Assembly: GCF_938017705.1 (NCBI RefSeq)
Contig: NZ_CALIIS010000022.1
Coordinates: 1 to 19,928 of the forward strand
Length of the DNA stretch: 19,928 nucleotides
Direction of reading: 5' to 3'
Source: an uncultured Campylobacter sp.
GTDB lineage: Bacteria > Campylobacterota > Campylobacteria > Campylobacterales > Campylobacteraceae
Shown here: positions 1-7,558 of the stretch, piece by piece
Position numbering within the stretch: position 1 is the stretch's first letter
Layout of the letters: the number at the start of each line of letters is the position of its first letter
Program-made: the position numbers and the translations under genes
Notes under the pieces: generated by a model
Seen by the model: only the letters and a program-made list of their open reading frames with translations
The model's database searches: none
Told to the model about the DNA's origin: nothing

Positions 1-710
1 AACTCCGACAAGCTCTGCTTTTGATCATAGCCCATCTCGCAGGCTAGAAATTTTGCGCGCCGTGCGGCGATCAACACGATGCATTTTAAAATTTCATCCC
101 CCCGCTCGCCGCCGAACAGCGCCTGTTTCGGCTCTTGCAGCACGCGCGCGTCTAATTCGTAGGAGTTTGCGATGTATGGGGGATTTGAGACGATGAGATC
201 AAACTCGCCCGCGATCTCATCCGCGTAGGCGCAGTGCACGAACTCGACGTCCGCGCCTAAGCTTGCGGCGTTTGCGCGCGCTACCTCAAGCGCATCCGCG
301 CTGATGTCGCTAGCCGTGATGCGGCAAGCGGGAAGTAGCTTTTTTAAGCAGATAGCGATTATACCACTGCCCGTGCCGATCTCGCAAATGCGTGGCTCGC
401 CCAAGCTCTGCGCCAAAGTAAGCGCCTTTTTTACTAAAATTTCGGTCTCGCAGCGCGGTATCAGCACCCGCTCGTCGACGTAAAATTTAAAGCCCATAAA
501 CTCGCAACTTTGCGTGATGTATTCAAGCGGGCGACCGTCTTTAAATTCAACGATCTTGGCGCGAAATTCCACTTCATGCGCTAGCTCTTCCGAGCATCTT
601 AGCACGAGCTGCTCATCGCTAAGTCGCTCGCAAAGTTTTAAAATTTCGCGCGCGACGTATTTTGAGCCGCACTGCTGCAAGGCCCATCTTAGCGCCTCAG
701 CGATCCTCAT
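1..710 (-). CDS. prmC: PrmC, release factor glutamine N5-methyltransferase (3' end beyond window)
   Basis: PrmC is an SAM-dependent methyltransferase that modifies the Gln of the GGQ motif in release factors RF1 and RF2, in the cytoplasm. Reading the minus strand from an ATG at 710 gives MRIAEALRWALQQ, an N-terminal helical region, then an SAM-binding glycine loop (CEIGTGSGIIAI, about residues 115-126) and the family's catalytic NPPY in LIVSNPPYIA (about residues 175-184). These two motifs together, with this spacing, are diagnostic. The reading frame is open to the window edge, so about 235 residues are visible and the C-terminal end is missing. The start codon overlaps the end of the upstream M48 protease gene by 14 nt, suggesting co-transcription and translational coupling in a uup-protease-prmC unit. 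A 77-residue plus-strand reading frame at 514-747 is only a shadow. Confidence 0.93.
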   Translation of the reverse strand, partial: MRIAEALRWALQQCGSKYVAREILKLCERLSDEQLVLRCSEELAHEVEFRAKIVEFKDGRPLEYITQSCEFMGFKFYVDERVLIPRCETEILVKKALTLAQSLGEPRICEIGTGSGIIAICLKKLLPACRITASDISADALEVARANAASLGADVEFVHCAYADEIAGEFDLIVSNPPYIANSYELDARVLQEPKQALFGGERGDEILKCIVLIAARRAKFLACEMGYDQKQSLSE

Positions 711-1905
711 CAAGCTCTCTTATGCGCTCATACAGGCTCGGGTGTGAATGATACACCGCGGCGTAAATTTTATGAGCGAGCGGAAACGCCTTATTTTCGC
801 TGCCCAGCTTCTTTAGCGCGCCGATCATGCTCTCTTTATCCTGCATGCTCGCGCCATGTCGGTCCGCGCTAAATTCGTGCATGCGGCTAAGCTTGGAGAT
901 TACAGGCTCAAAAAACGCATGCAAGATCGGCGCAAACAAAATCATAAAAACCAGCGTCGCGCCGCCGTCCGCGTTAAGTCCCAGCGTGCCGAACACGCCC
1001 CCAGGAAGGTTTCCGAATACTGCAAACGTCGCGCCCAAAAGTACGAAGCTAAGCGCTAAGCCTTTCAAAATGTCACCGTGTTTGAAATGCCCGAGCTCGT
1101 GCCCTAAAACGGCTAAAATTTCATCCTCGCTCAGCTTCTCTATGAGCGTGTCGAAAAGCACGACCTTTTTCGTCGCACCGAAGCCGCCGAAATAGGCGTT
1201 TAGGCGCTTGTCGCGTTTGCTCGCGTCGATCGTAAAAACGCCGCTACTTTTAAAGCCGCAGCGCTGCAAAAGCCCCTCTATGCGCTCTTTTAGCTCGCCT
1301 TGCTCTAGTGGCTGCATCTTATTAAATAGAGGCGCGATAACGGTCGGATAGATCAGATTTATCAGTAAAACTATACCGAAGCTTAGCAAAAAGCCCCAGA
1401 CCCACCAGTGCGCACCCAGGCTATTTACGCAAAAAACGAGCGCAGAGGCTACCGCAAAGCCGAAAACCAGCGTGAGCGCGAGCGATTTTAGCGTATCTTT
1501 TACGAAAACAGCGGGCGTTATCGTGGAAAAGCCTAGGCGGCGATCTTTGACGAAGGTTTTATAAATTTCAAGCGGAAGCGATATCGCGCCGCCGATGATT
1601 AAAAACGCCGTTACAAAGCAGCTCCCCGCCAAAATCCCATCACCCGCTATATCATATATCGCGCGCTGTAACGCGCCAGCGCCCGCAAGTATCCAAATAA
1701 GCGCTACCGCAAACGAAAAGCAGTGCGAAAATATATTAAATTTTAAATTTACCGCACCAACCTCGCCTGCTTTGCGATAATCCTCCTCGCTAAGCACCAC
1801 CGCAGGCTCTTTTAGCTTGGCGCGGATGAAGCTTAGCTCGAGCAGATCGAGCGAAATTTTATAAATCGTGTAAAGCGCGTATAAAAAGATCAAAAACCAA
1901 ACCAT
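697..1905 (-). CDS. M48 family (STE24-like) integral membrane zinc metalloprotease
   Basis: This 402-residue multi-pass membrane protein resembles the STE24/CAAX-protease branch of peptidase family M48, which cleaves peptides at the membrane face. The N-terminus is a membrane helix (residues 1-17), with further hydrophobic stretches near 58-80, 92-112, 140-162 and 168-195. The zinc site is visible as VLGHELGHFKHGD, with H269, E270 and H273, and the third ligand is probably E344 in RMHEFSADRHG. The closing SHPSLYERI motif (about 387-395) is also typical of STE24 proteins. CAAX prenylation does not occur in bacteria, so the real role is probably membrane protein quality control; that is inference. 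It starts 5 nt after the uup stop codon and overlaps prmC by 14 nt, so the three are very likely one operon. Confidence 0.9.
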   Translation of the reverse strand: MVWFLIFLYALYTIYKISLDLLELSFIRAKLKEPAVVLSEEDYRKAGEVGAVNLKFNIFSHCFSFAVALIWILAGAGALQRAIYDIAGDGILAGSCFVTAFLIIGGAISLPLEIYKTFVKDRRLGFSTITPAVFVKDTLKSLALTLVFGFAVASALVFCVNSLGAHWWVWGFLLSFGIVLLINLIYPTVIAPLFNKMQPLEQGELKERIEGLLQRCGFKSSGVFTIDASKRDKRLNAYFGGFGATKKVVLFDTLIEKLSEDEILAVLGHELGHFKHGDILKGLALSFVLLGATFAVFGNLPGGVFGTLGLNADGGATLVFMILFAPILHAFFEPVISKLSRMHEFSADRHGASMQDKESMIGALKKLGSENKAFPLAHKIYAAVYHSHPSLYERIRELDEDR

Positions 1906-1910
1906 CGCGC

Positions 1911-3863
1911 CTACTTTAGGCTCTCGGCGAGCGAAAGCACTTCGTAATATTCATTTTCCATACTGTTTAACGTTCCTCTTTTTTCTTCAAGTTCTTCAAA
2001 AAGCCCCTGCATCCCGAGCTTTTGATAAATTTCAGGCGTCGAAAGCGCGTGATTTAGCTCCTTTATGCGCGCCTCGATAGCCTCGATCTTAGCGGGATAC
2101 TCCTCTAAAATTTTATTCTGCTTGTAGCTAAGCTTCGCGGCGCTCGTTTTTTCCTTTTTATTTTCGCGGCCGCCTTCCTCCGCGCTCGTGCTCGCGCCCG
2201 CGTCGGCCTCGATCTGATCAATCTCCGCCATCTCGTCCTCAAACTCCAGATACTGCGAATAGGGCATTTGAATTTGATCGATGACGCCGTTTTTTTCAAA
2301 AACCCAAAGCTTATTCGTGATCTTATCGATGAAATAGCGATCGTGGCTTACGATGATTACCGCGCCTTCGAAGCTTAGCAGATAATCCTCCAAAATATTG
2401 ATCGTCGCGATGTCAAGATCATTCGTCGGCTCGTCCAAGATCAGGCAATCGTACTGCTCGGTAAAGAGCTTGGCAAGCGCCAGGCGGTTCTTTTCGCCGC
2501 CGCTAAGCACGCCCACGGGCTTATCTAAAAACTCCTTCGGAAACAAGAAATTTTTCAAATACCCATAGACGTGCATGTAGCTGCCGCGGACGTTGATGTG
2601 GTCGCCGCCGTTGGGACAGAAAATTTCGATTATGCTTTTATCGTCCGTGATACCGCTGCGGGTCTGATCAAAGTAGCCGATCCTGATCTCGCCGCGTTTG
2701 ATCTCGCCCGCATCGATCTTGCTGCGGCCGAGTAAAATTTTAAGCAGAGTGCTTTTGCCCGCGCCGTTAGCGCCTACGATGCCGATGCGCTCGCCCTGCA
2801 AAACCCGCGCCGAAAAGCCCTTAAAAAGCACCTTGCCGTTTAAAATTTTACCGATATTCGTGCATTCAAAGAGCATTTTTTTGCGATTGTCGCCGCCCGT
2901 GCCGTTAAAGCTCCTGCTCGCGCGCTCCAGCTCGAGCCGCACGCGACGGATCGCGCCCGGGTTTTTCTTCGCATCCTGCCTCATCTGCATGATGCGCGCC
3001 TTGCGCCCTTCGTTGCGCTTTAGGCGAGCTTTTACGCCGCGGTGCAGCCACTCCTCCTCGGCGCGCAGCTGTTTAAGCAGCGTCTCGTGGGACTTCTCGA
3101 GCGAAGCAAGAATCTCCTGCTTGCACCTCAGATAGTTCTCATATCCGCCGTCGAAATTTGAAATTTTACCCTCTTCGAGCTCGATACTGCGCGTCGCCAA
3201 GCGGTCGATGAAGTAGCGATCGTGGCTGATAAAAACGATCGTCTGCTTCGAGCTAAGCAGCATGTCCTCTAGAAATTTCACCATATAGACGTCGAGGTGG
3301 TTCGTGGGCTCGTCCAGCAGCAGCACGTCGGGCTTTTTAAGCACCAGCGCGCCCAGCGCCACGCGACGAATTTCGCCGCCGCTAAGCGTGCAGACGGAGC
3401 GGTTTTCGTAAATTTTAAGTCCGAAATTTTGCAGCACCTGCTCGATCTTATTATCGATCTGCCAGCCGTCCTTGGCCTCGATAAATTTAATCAGCTCGTC
3501 TTGGCGCGCCAAAAGCTCCTTGTTTTCGGGCTGTGCGGCGATCTTGCTCGAGATCGCGTCGTATTCGCTAAGGGCGGCGTAAATTTCAGCTAGCTCCCGC
3601 CTCAGTGCGTCTTTGACTGAGAGATTTTCGTCAAATTTAGGCGTTTGAGCGAGCATCTGGATGTTTAGCCCGTTTTGAGTGATCACGCGTCCCTCGTCGA
3701 TCTCGCACAGACCCGCGACGATCTTCATCAGCGTGGACTTGCCGCCGCCGTTTTTGCCGATCACGGCGACGCGCTCGTTAGCGTCCAGTGCGAAATTTAC
3801 GCCGTCTAAAACGACGTGGGAGCCGAATTTTTTCGTAACATCGATAAGCTCGATCAAAGCCAA
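1911..3863 (-). CDS. uup: ABC-F ATPase, Uup type
   Basis: This is a soluble tandem ATPase of the ABC-F family; members act on ribosomes or, for Uup, are linked to ribosome function and suppression of transposon excision. It has no membrane domain. ABC domain 1 has Walker A GKNGGGKS (residues 36-43), signature LSGGE (160-164) and Walker B LLLDEPTNHLD (181-191). Domain 2 has GANGAGKS (364-371), LSGGE (453-457) and LILDEPTNDLD (474-484). The linker contains EEEWLHRGVKARLKRNEGR (269-287), a signature I associate with Uup rather than EttA. The C-terminal ~70 residues are charged and helical, consistent with Uup's DNA-binding coiled-coil domain. At 650 residues it has normal family length. The start is TTG, preceded by a GAGGAA Shine-Dalgarno. 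It is the first gene of the leftward uup-protease-prmC unit. Confidence 0.92.
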   Translation of the reverse strand: MALIELIDVTKKFGSHVVLDGVNFALDANERVAVIGKNGGGKSTLMKIVAGLCEIDEGRVITQNGLNIQMLAQTPKFDENLSVKDALRRELAEIYAALSEYDAISSKIAAQPENKELLARQDELIKFIEAKDGWQIDNKIEQVLQNFGLKIYENRSVCTLSGGEIRRVALGALVLKKPDVLLLDEPTNHLDVYMVKFLEDMLLSSKQTIVFISHDRYFIDRLATRSIELEEGKISNFDGGYENYLRCKQEILASLEKSHETLLKQLRAEEEWLHRGVKARLKRNEGRKARIMQMRQDAKKNPGAIRRVRLELERASRSFNGTGGDNRKKMLFECTNIGKILNGKVLFKGFSARVLQGERIGIVGANGAGKSTLLKILLGRSKIDAGEIKRGEIRIGYFDQTRSGITDDKSIIEIFCPNGGDHINVRGSYMHVYGYLKNFLFPKEFLDKPVGVLSGGEKNRLALAKLFTEQYDCLILDEPTNDLDIATINILEDYLLSFEGAVIIVSHDRYFIDKITNKLWVFEKNGVIDQIQMPYSQYLEFEDEMAEIDQIEADAGASTSAEEGGRENKKEKTSAAKLSYKQNKILEEYPAKIEAIEARIKELNHALSTPEIYQKLGMQGLFEELEEKRGTLNSMENEYYEVLSLAESLK

Positions 3864-3893
3864 TTTTAAGTTCCTCTAGTGTTAAATTCGGTG

Positions 3894-3899
3894 ATTTTA
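3894..3899 (-). promoter_or_regulatory. Candidate -10 element for the uup operon
   Basis: On the minus strand TAAAAT, preceded by TGTG, lies about 30 nt upstream of the uup TTG start in the 79-bp divergent spacer 3864-3942. The spacing would give a leader of roughly 24 nt containing the Shine-Dalgarno. Campylobacter promoters depend mainly on the -10 hexamer, so a missing -35 is not informative. The call is a motif match only. Confidence 0.4.
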
Positions 3900-3942
3900 C
3901 ACAAAATTCTATTAAATTTTAATAACTTTTAAAGGTTCAGCG

Positions 3943-4677
3943 ATGCAAAGTTTGGAATTTAACGACCTGCGCGTAGAAATTTTCGCCCCGCACGCACCGT
4001 CTTTTGCGGCTGCGCCCTCCTTTGCAAAAGAAGCCGCGTCCGCGCCGATCATCTACCTACACGCCTTGGAGTTTAGCGCGGCCAGTGTGGGCGAAATTTA
4101 CGAACTCGTTTCGCGACGAAGCGGCGCGGATTTCGTGCTCGCAGCGATCTATCTAAGCGAGGCGCAGTGGGGCGATAAGCTTAGCCCGTGGGCGGCAAAA
4201 TCGCCGTTTAAAGGGGTGCACGATTTCTCAGGCGGCGGCGCGGCGCATTTGAAAAAATTTACGGACGAGCTGATCCCGCGTATCGAGCGGCACGTATTCG
4301 GTGCGAGAAAGCCTGCGTGGCGAGCATGCGCGGGACACTCGCTGGCAGGGCTTTTTAGCGCGTATGCGGCGTTTGCGAGCGATAAATTTCAAAAGATCGC
4401 CTGCGTCTCGGCGTCGTTTTGGTTCAGCGGCTTTGATGCCTTCGTCGCCGCGCACTCGCTGCAAATGGGGCTGGCGCACGTCTACGCGTCCTTGGGCGAG
4501 GCCGAGATGAACCCGAAAAATCCGCGCGGAGCACTCTGCGGCGATACGGCGCGAAATTTCATCGCAAAATGCCGCGGCGCGGGCGCAAAAGCGGAGTTTG
4601 AGCAAAATCCGGGCGGGCATATGCAAGATGAGATCGCAAGAATTTCAAAGGCGCTTTTAAAGCTGGTAAACTCCTAA
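3943..4677 (+). CDS. Alpha/beta-hydrolase, Fes/IroE-type esterase
   Basis: This 244-residue protein fits the esterase-D-like alpha/beta-hydrolase family that includes the enterobactin trilactone esterases Fes, IroE and Cee. The nucleophile elbow is GHSLAG with S133, within CAGHSLAGLFSAYAAF (129-144). The catalytic His is probably H226 in PGGHMQDEI, and a core strand followed by an acidic residue is seen in VYASLGEAEMN (180-190; E186 or nearby). There is no signal peptide, unlike periplasmic Cee of C. jejuni, so this enzyme should be cytoplasmic. Hydrolysis of imported ferric siderophores is a reasonable guess, but no siderophore transporter is in view and other ester substrates are possible. 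The ATG is preceded by AAAGG. The gene diverges from uup. Family call is firm; substrate is not. Confidence 0.78.
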   Translation: MQSLEFNDLRVEIFAPHAPSFAAAPSFAKEAASAPIIYLHALEFSAASVGEIYELVSRRSGADFVLAAIYLSEAQWGDKLSPWAAKSPFKGVHDFSGGGAAHLKKFTDELIPRIERHVFGARKPAWRACAGHSLAGLFSAYAAFASDKFQKIACVSASFWFSGFDAFVAAHSLQMGLAHVYASLGEAEMNPKNPRGALCGDTARNFIAKCRGAGAKAEFEQNPGGHMQDEIARISKALLKLVNS

Positions 4678-5612
4678 AATTCGAGCAAATTTTAAAATTT
4701 AGCGGGGCGGGCAATTAAACGGCAGTCGCGACAAAACAGGAGCGGCGAGAGATTGAAACAAACGAGCCAAAAGGCGGCACGAAGCGTAAATTTAAAGCTA
4801 GCCGCCGCTAGAATTTCTTGCGCAACGGTTTTTTGCGCGATGCGATGAAATTTAAAACAAACCCGCATTAAAATTTTATAGCGCAAGCAATGCCGCAAAA
4901 ATTTCGTTACGCAATTCGGCGCAAATGGCACAGCGCGTCGTCGGTGCTTTAGCTACTTTTGGATAAGTGTGATATCGTTTTAGCGTAAATCATGCGACGC
5001 GGCGCCGATGCGGCATAGGCGGCGTGGTGCAATGCAGATTTCAGGCGGGATGTCGCTAAATTTTTGTAGGTTGTGCTAGCGGTTTAAAACTTAGAGCGAG
5101 CCGTCATCATAAAATTTAAAACAAATTATGTCGCAGCTAGGATTAGCGCGCCTGCAAGCTAAATTTAAACAGCAGCGCGTCGCAGTGTATGATCTCGTCG
5201 TTTCATTTAGTGCACCTACGAGCTAAATTTACCGCTGAAATTTCAAAATTTACACTGCGCCAAAGAGCGCTTTGGTGCTACGATACGCGCCGCTAGGTTT
5301 AAATTTTAAAATTTAGCGTCGGACAGGCGTACCAAGCCGGTACCTGCCGAATTTGCGGCGGCGGAATTTGCAGAATTTTGCGAATTACCGTTTGCGGAAT
5401 TCGTCCTGCGAAATTCCGCGGCGCATGCTTCATTATCAGCTCTCTACTGAGCGCTTTGCCCGACGCACGTTTCGCCTTTTCTCTCGCTACACAGACAGCG
5501 CCGACCACTCCATTACTCGCGCTCACTATGTCATTTGCTACATTTGCTCGGAACCAACTGCGAAAAGCTGCAAATGCACCGAATTCTAACCGCACGCCCT
5601 AAATTTTACCAT
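4678..5612. other. Convergent 935-bp spacer without a credible gene
   Basis: Between two convergent genes I find no reading frame with a recognisable product. Short open frames at 4692-4931 (minus) and 5299-5595 (minus) have arginine-rich or composition-biased translations and no clear ribosome binding site. The region is dense in AAATTT words, including two copies of the palindrome AAATTTTAAAATTT (4687-4700 and 5301-5314). Around 5341-5420 there is a patch of degenerate short repeats around the core GCGGAATTTGC. An imperfect hairpin, GTACC-AAGCC-GGTAC, sits near 5329-5344. It could be a decayed gene or an expanded spacer. Confidence 0.6.
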
Positions 5613-6599
5613 CTATGCAAAGGGCAGAATTTTTTTGTAATTGCTCCACAGATCGCTCTGCTCGCCGAAATACGCGAGCAGTCCGCGCGCGTTGCGATCG
5701 AAAGGGTTGGGCTCTTTATGCAGCGCGATACGCTGCGACAGGCGCAGATCATAGGTGTTGTATATCGCAGAATACGGCACCGGAAAGTCCGAAGCGTAAA
5801 GCAGGCGCGAGTGCACGTCCGTTTGGCTCGCCAGATGCGGCAGAGCCTTGGCGCGCACCGGCGTCATAAGCGCGGAAACGTCGGCGTAGAGGTTCTTGTG
5901 CGTGCGTAAAAGCGCCAGAAGCGCGAAATAATCGTGTCCGAAATTTCGCGGGCGGCGCGAGAGCGCACGAAAAATATGCGAATACTCATAGTTAATCGCC
6001 ATGTGCGCGCACACCGTCGTAACGCCCAGCTCAAGCGGCGCGTAGATCATCTCCAGCGCTTCGCAGCGGCGCGAGCTCGGCACCGAGCTTTCGTTGCCGA
6101 TGTGGATCACCAGCGGCAGGCCGAGCTTGGCGAGCTTCTCAAAATACGGCACGTAGCGAGGCAGCCTCGTATCCAGATCCCAATAATTTTGTAAAAATTT
6201 CGCCCCCTTAAATCCGAGCTCGAAGCAGCGATCGATCTCATCGAGCGCGTCCGCTCGCTTCGGATTGATGCTAAAAAACGGCACGATGAGATCAGGGTTT
6301 TTTTGATAAATTTCAAACACGCTGTCGTTGTCCGCGCAGACGGTCTTATCGCGATGGATTAGCTCGCCCGCGTCGCTAAATTTAGCATCTACGCCGAAAA
6401 GCACAGCCTTTTTAACGTATTTCGAAGCTCTAAGCTCGCCGAGCAGAGCGTCCACATAGGCCTCGTATGGCTCTTTGATCGCGCGCGATACGTCTATGCC
6501 GAAGCGCCTGCCGAAAAGGCGCAGCGCGAGCCTGTCGTAAGGGCGGTCGAAGCGCACCTCCTTGCTTAGCAGATGGACGTGAAAATCAAGCGTTTGCAT
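5613..6599 (-). CDS. Metal-dependent amidohydrolase (amidohydrolase-2 family)
   Basis: This is a 328-residue TIM-barrel hydrolase or decarboxylase of the amidohydrolase superfamily. The first strand gives the metal-binding HxH in DFHVHL (H7, H9). Later barrel strands provide H166 (LVIHIGNES), H199 (TVCAHMAIN) and D271 (LLYASDFPVPYS), the usual order and spacing of the metal ligands and catalytic Asp. The length is normal for the PF04909-type branch (around 300 residues). There is no signal peptide, so it is cytoplasmic. The substrate cannot be read from the sequence, and neighbours give no pathway. An AAGGA Shine-Dalgarno lies just upstream of the ATG at 6599. A TATAAA hexamer on the minus strand (6628-6633) is a weak candidate -10. 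The neighbouring gene on the 3' side is convergent, so it is probably monocistronic. Confidence 0.85.
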   Translation of the reverse strand: MQTLDFHVHLLSKEVRFDRPYDRLALRLFGRRFGIDVSRAIKEPYEAYVDALLGELRASKYVKKAVLFGVDAKFSDAGELIHRDKTVCADNDSVFEIYQKNPDLIVPFFSINPKRADALDEIDRCFELGFKGAKFLQNYWDLDTRLPRYVPYFEKLAKLGLPLVIHIGNESSVPSSRRCEALEMIYAPLELGVTTVCAHMAINYEYSHIFRALSRRPRNFGHDYFALLALLRTHKNLYADVSALMTPVRAKALPHLASQTDVHSRLLYASDFPVPYSAIYNTYDLRLSQRIALHKEPNPFDRNARGLLAYFGEQSDLWSNYKKILPFA

Positions 6600-6701
6600 C
6601 GGGGATCCTTGGGAAAATTTTGCCGAGTTTATATCAAATTGCGGTAAATGGTTAGAATTTTAAATTCGAGTTTAAATTTAAGCTCCGCGCCCTGCCGTGC
6701 C

Positions 6702-6721
6702 TTTAAATTTTAAAATTTAAA
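6702..6721. repeat. 20-bp perfect palindrome built on AAATTTTAAAATTT
   Basis: TTTAAATTTTAAAATTTAAA reads the same on both strands. It is the longest spacer example of the AT-only palindrome that recurs in the window (4687-4700, 5301-5314) and inside the ygjP insertion (9338-9357). It lies in the 218-bp spacer between the divergent amidohydrolase and GNAT genes. Having no GC stem and no T-run, it is not a convincing terminator. Confidence 0.6.
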
Positions 6722-6775
6722 CCTCTCTGAAAGAGCCGCTAATTGATATTTAATGCCGTTTTAAAGCTGCGACGA

Positions 6776-6781
6776 TATACT
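6776..6781 (+). promoter_or_regulatory. Candidate -10 element of the GNAT pseudogene
   Basis: TATACT lies 36 nt upstream of the pseudogene's ATG, which still has a good AAGGAG Shine-Dalgarno at 6807-6812. The expression signals thus look intact although the coding frame is broken. Motif match only. Confidence 0.35.
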
Positions 6782-6817
6782 TGCGATTTGAAAAGCTATT
6801 TCAATTAAGGAGCGAAT

Positions 6818-7255
6818 ATGGAGTTTGAAATTTTAGAAAATTCCGCCGATTTTAAGCCTAGCGATCTGGATGAGATAATGATCGGGGTCGCTGGGATACG
6901 GAGCAAAATGCAGCCTCCGTGCCGCCGCACGAGACATACAAGGTGTGCGCACCTATGATTACGTGGCGATCGCCAAAACGTAGGGCAAGACCGTGGGGGT
7001 GCTGGAGGCGTTTTGCGACCGCGACAACTTCGCTACGAGCTATCTTTACTGCGTGATAGTTCATAAGGATTATCAAAGGCGCGGTATCGGCACGGCGCTC
7101 GTGAATGCCTTTAATAAACGCTTTGCGCGCACCACCACCTTTGTCGTGACCCTCTGCACAAGGCTGAGGGCGCCGGAGAATTTCTACAAAAGTGCGGCTT
7201 TAAAGACGCGTCGGAGCACTTCACGGTTCATATGAGGAAGCGAAATTCGATCTAG
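6818..7255 (+). pseudogene. GNAT acetyltransferase, broken by three frame changes and a stop
   Basis: The ATG at 6818 follows a strong AAGGAG. Its frame begins MEFEILENSADFKPSDLDE but ends at a TGA (6956-6958) after 46 codons. The protein thread can be followed by changing frame: from about 6892 one frame gives WDTEQNAASVPPHETYKV; from about 6951 another gives TYDYVAIAKT, a TAG stop at 6981-6983, then GKTVGVLEAF. In that frame the acetyl-CoA-binding motif A is clear in VIVHKDYQRRGIGTALV. A third shift in about 7130-7170 leads to EGAGEFLQKCGFKDASEHF, the family's C-terminal motif, and a TAG ending at 7255. Each shift is in the direction of a single-base loss. Rebuilt, it would be about 145 residues, normal for a GNAT protein; its substrate is unknown. 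With three shifts plus a nonsense codon, decay is more likely than sequencing error. Confidence 0.85.
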
Positions 7256-7295
7256 CGGAAAGCGAAATTTGCTCCAACCGGCGTAAATTTAATAA

Positions 7296-7334
7296 AATTC
7301 CACGCGACTTTTAAATTTTAAATCGCGTGGAATT
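7296..7334. terminator. Inverted repeat, possible terminator after the pseudogene
   Basis: AATTCCACGCGA (7296-7307) is perfectly complementary to TCGCGTGGAATT (7323-7334), with a 15-nt AT-rich loop. It lies 40 nt after the pseudogene stop. There is no T-run directly after the right arm; TTTTT comes about 12 nt later. It may be a terminator, mRNA-stability hairpin or protein site. The pairing is certain, the function is not. Confidence 0.4.
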
Positions 7335-7530
7335 CTGTGCCGCTTTTTACTCCTTTACCACAGATCGCTGCGCGAGATATGCGGCTACGTATACTCTTGC
7401 TCCTCCGCACTAAATCACCGTATATTCGCACCAGGCGCCGTAAATTCTAATTTTATGCATGCCGCGCGGCATACAAAAACAACTCCACTCGCCCCCCCTG
7501 CGCAAAAGCAAACCTAAAAGAATTTTCGGC

Positions 7531-7536
7531 TACAAT
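7531..7536 (+). promoter_or_regulatory. Candidate -10 element of the MATE gene
   Basis: TACAAT, with a TTTT stretch a few bases upstream, precedes the MATE ATG by 22 nt, leaving a short leader with AAAGG as ribosome binding site. The layout is typical for sigma-70 promoters of Campylobacter. Motif match only. Confidence 0.4.
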
Positions 7537-7558
7537 TTCCCCCAAATAAAGGCAAAAT

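Larger units (their letters stand above)
7256..7558. other. 303-bp spacer between GNAT pseudogene and MATE gene
   Basis: No gene is seen here. It holds the 12-bp inverted repeat at 7296-7334, a perfect 14-bp palindrome ATGCCGCGCGGCAT at 7459-7472, and a candidate promoter at 7531-7536. Confidence 0.6.

Noticed and set aside
4692..4931. 79-residue minus-strand open frame in the long spacer
   Set aside because: Cys/Phe/Arg-rich translation with no recognisable motif or ribosome binding site, and it runs through AAATTT words; more likely chance.
5299..5595. 98-residue minus-strand open frame with GTG start
   Set aside because: The composition is less odd than its neighbours, but no family is recognised, no clear Shine-Dalgarno precedes the start, and the other strand is open in two frames here as well.
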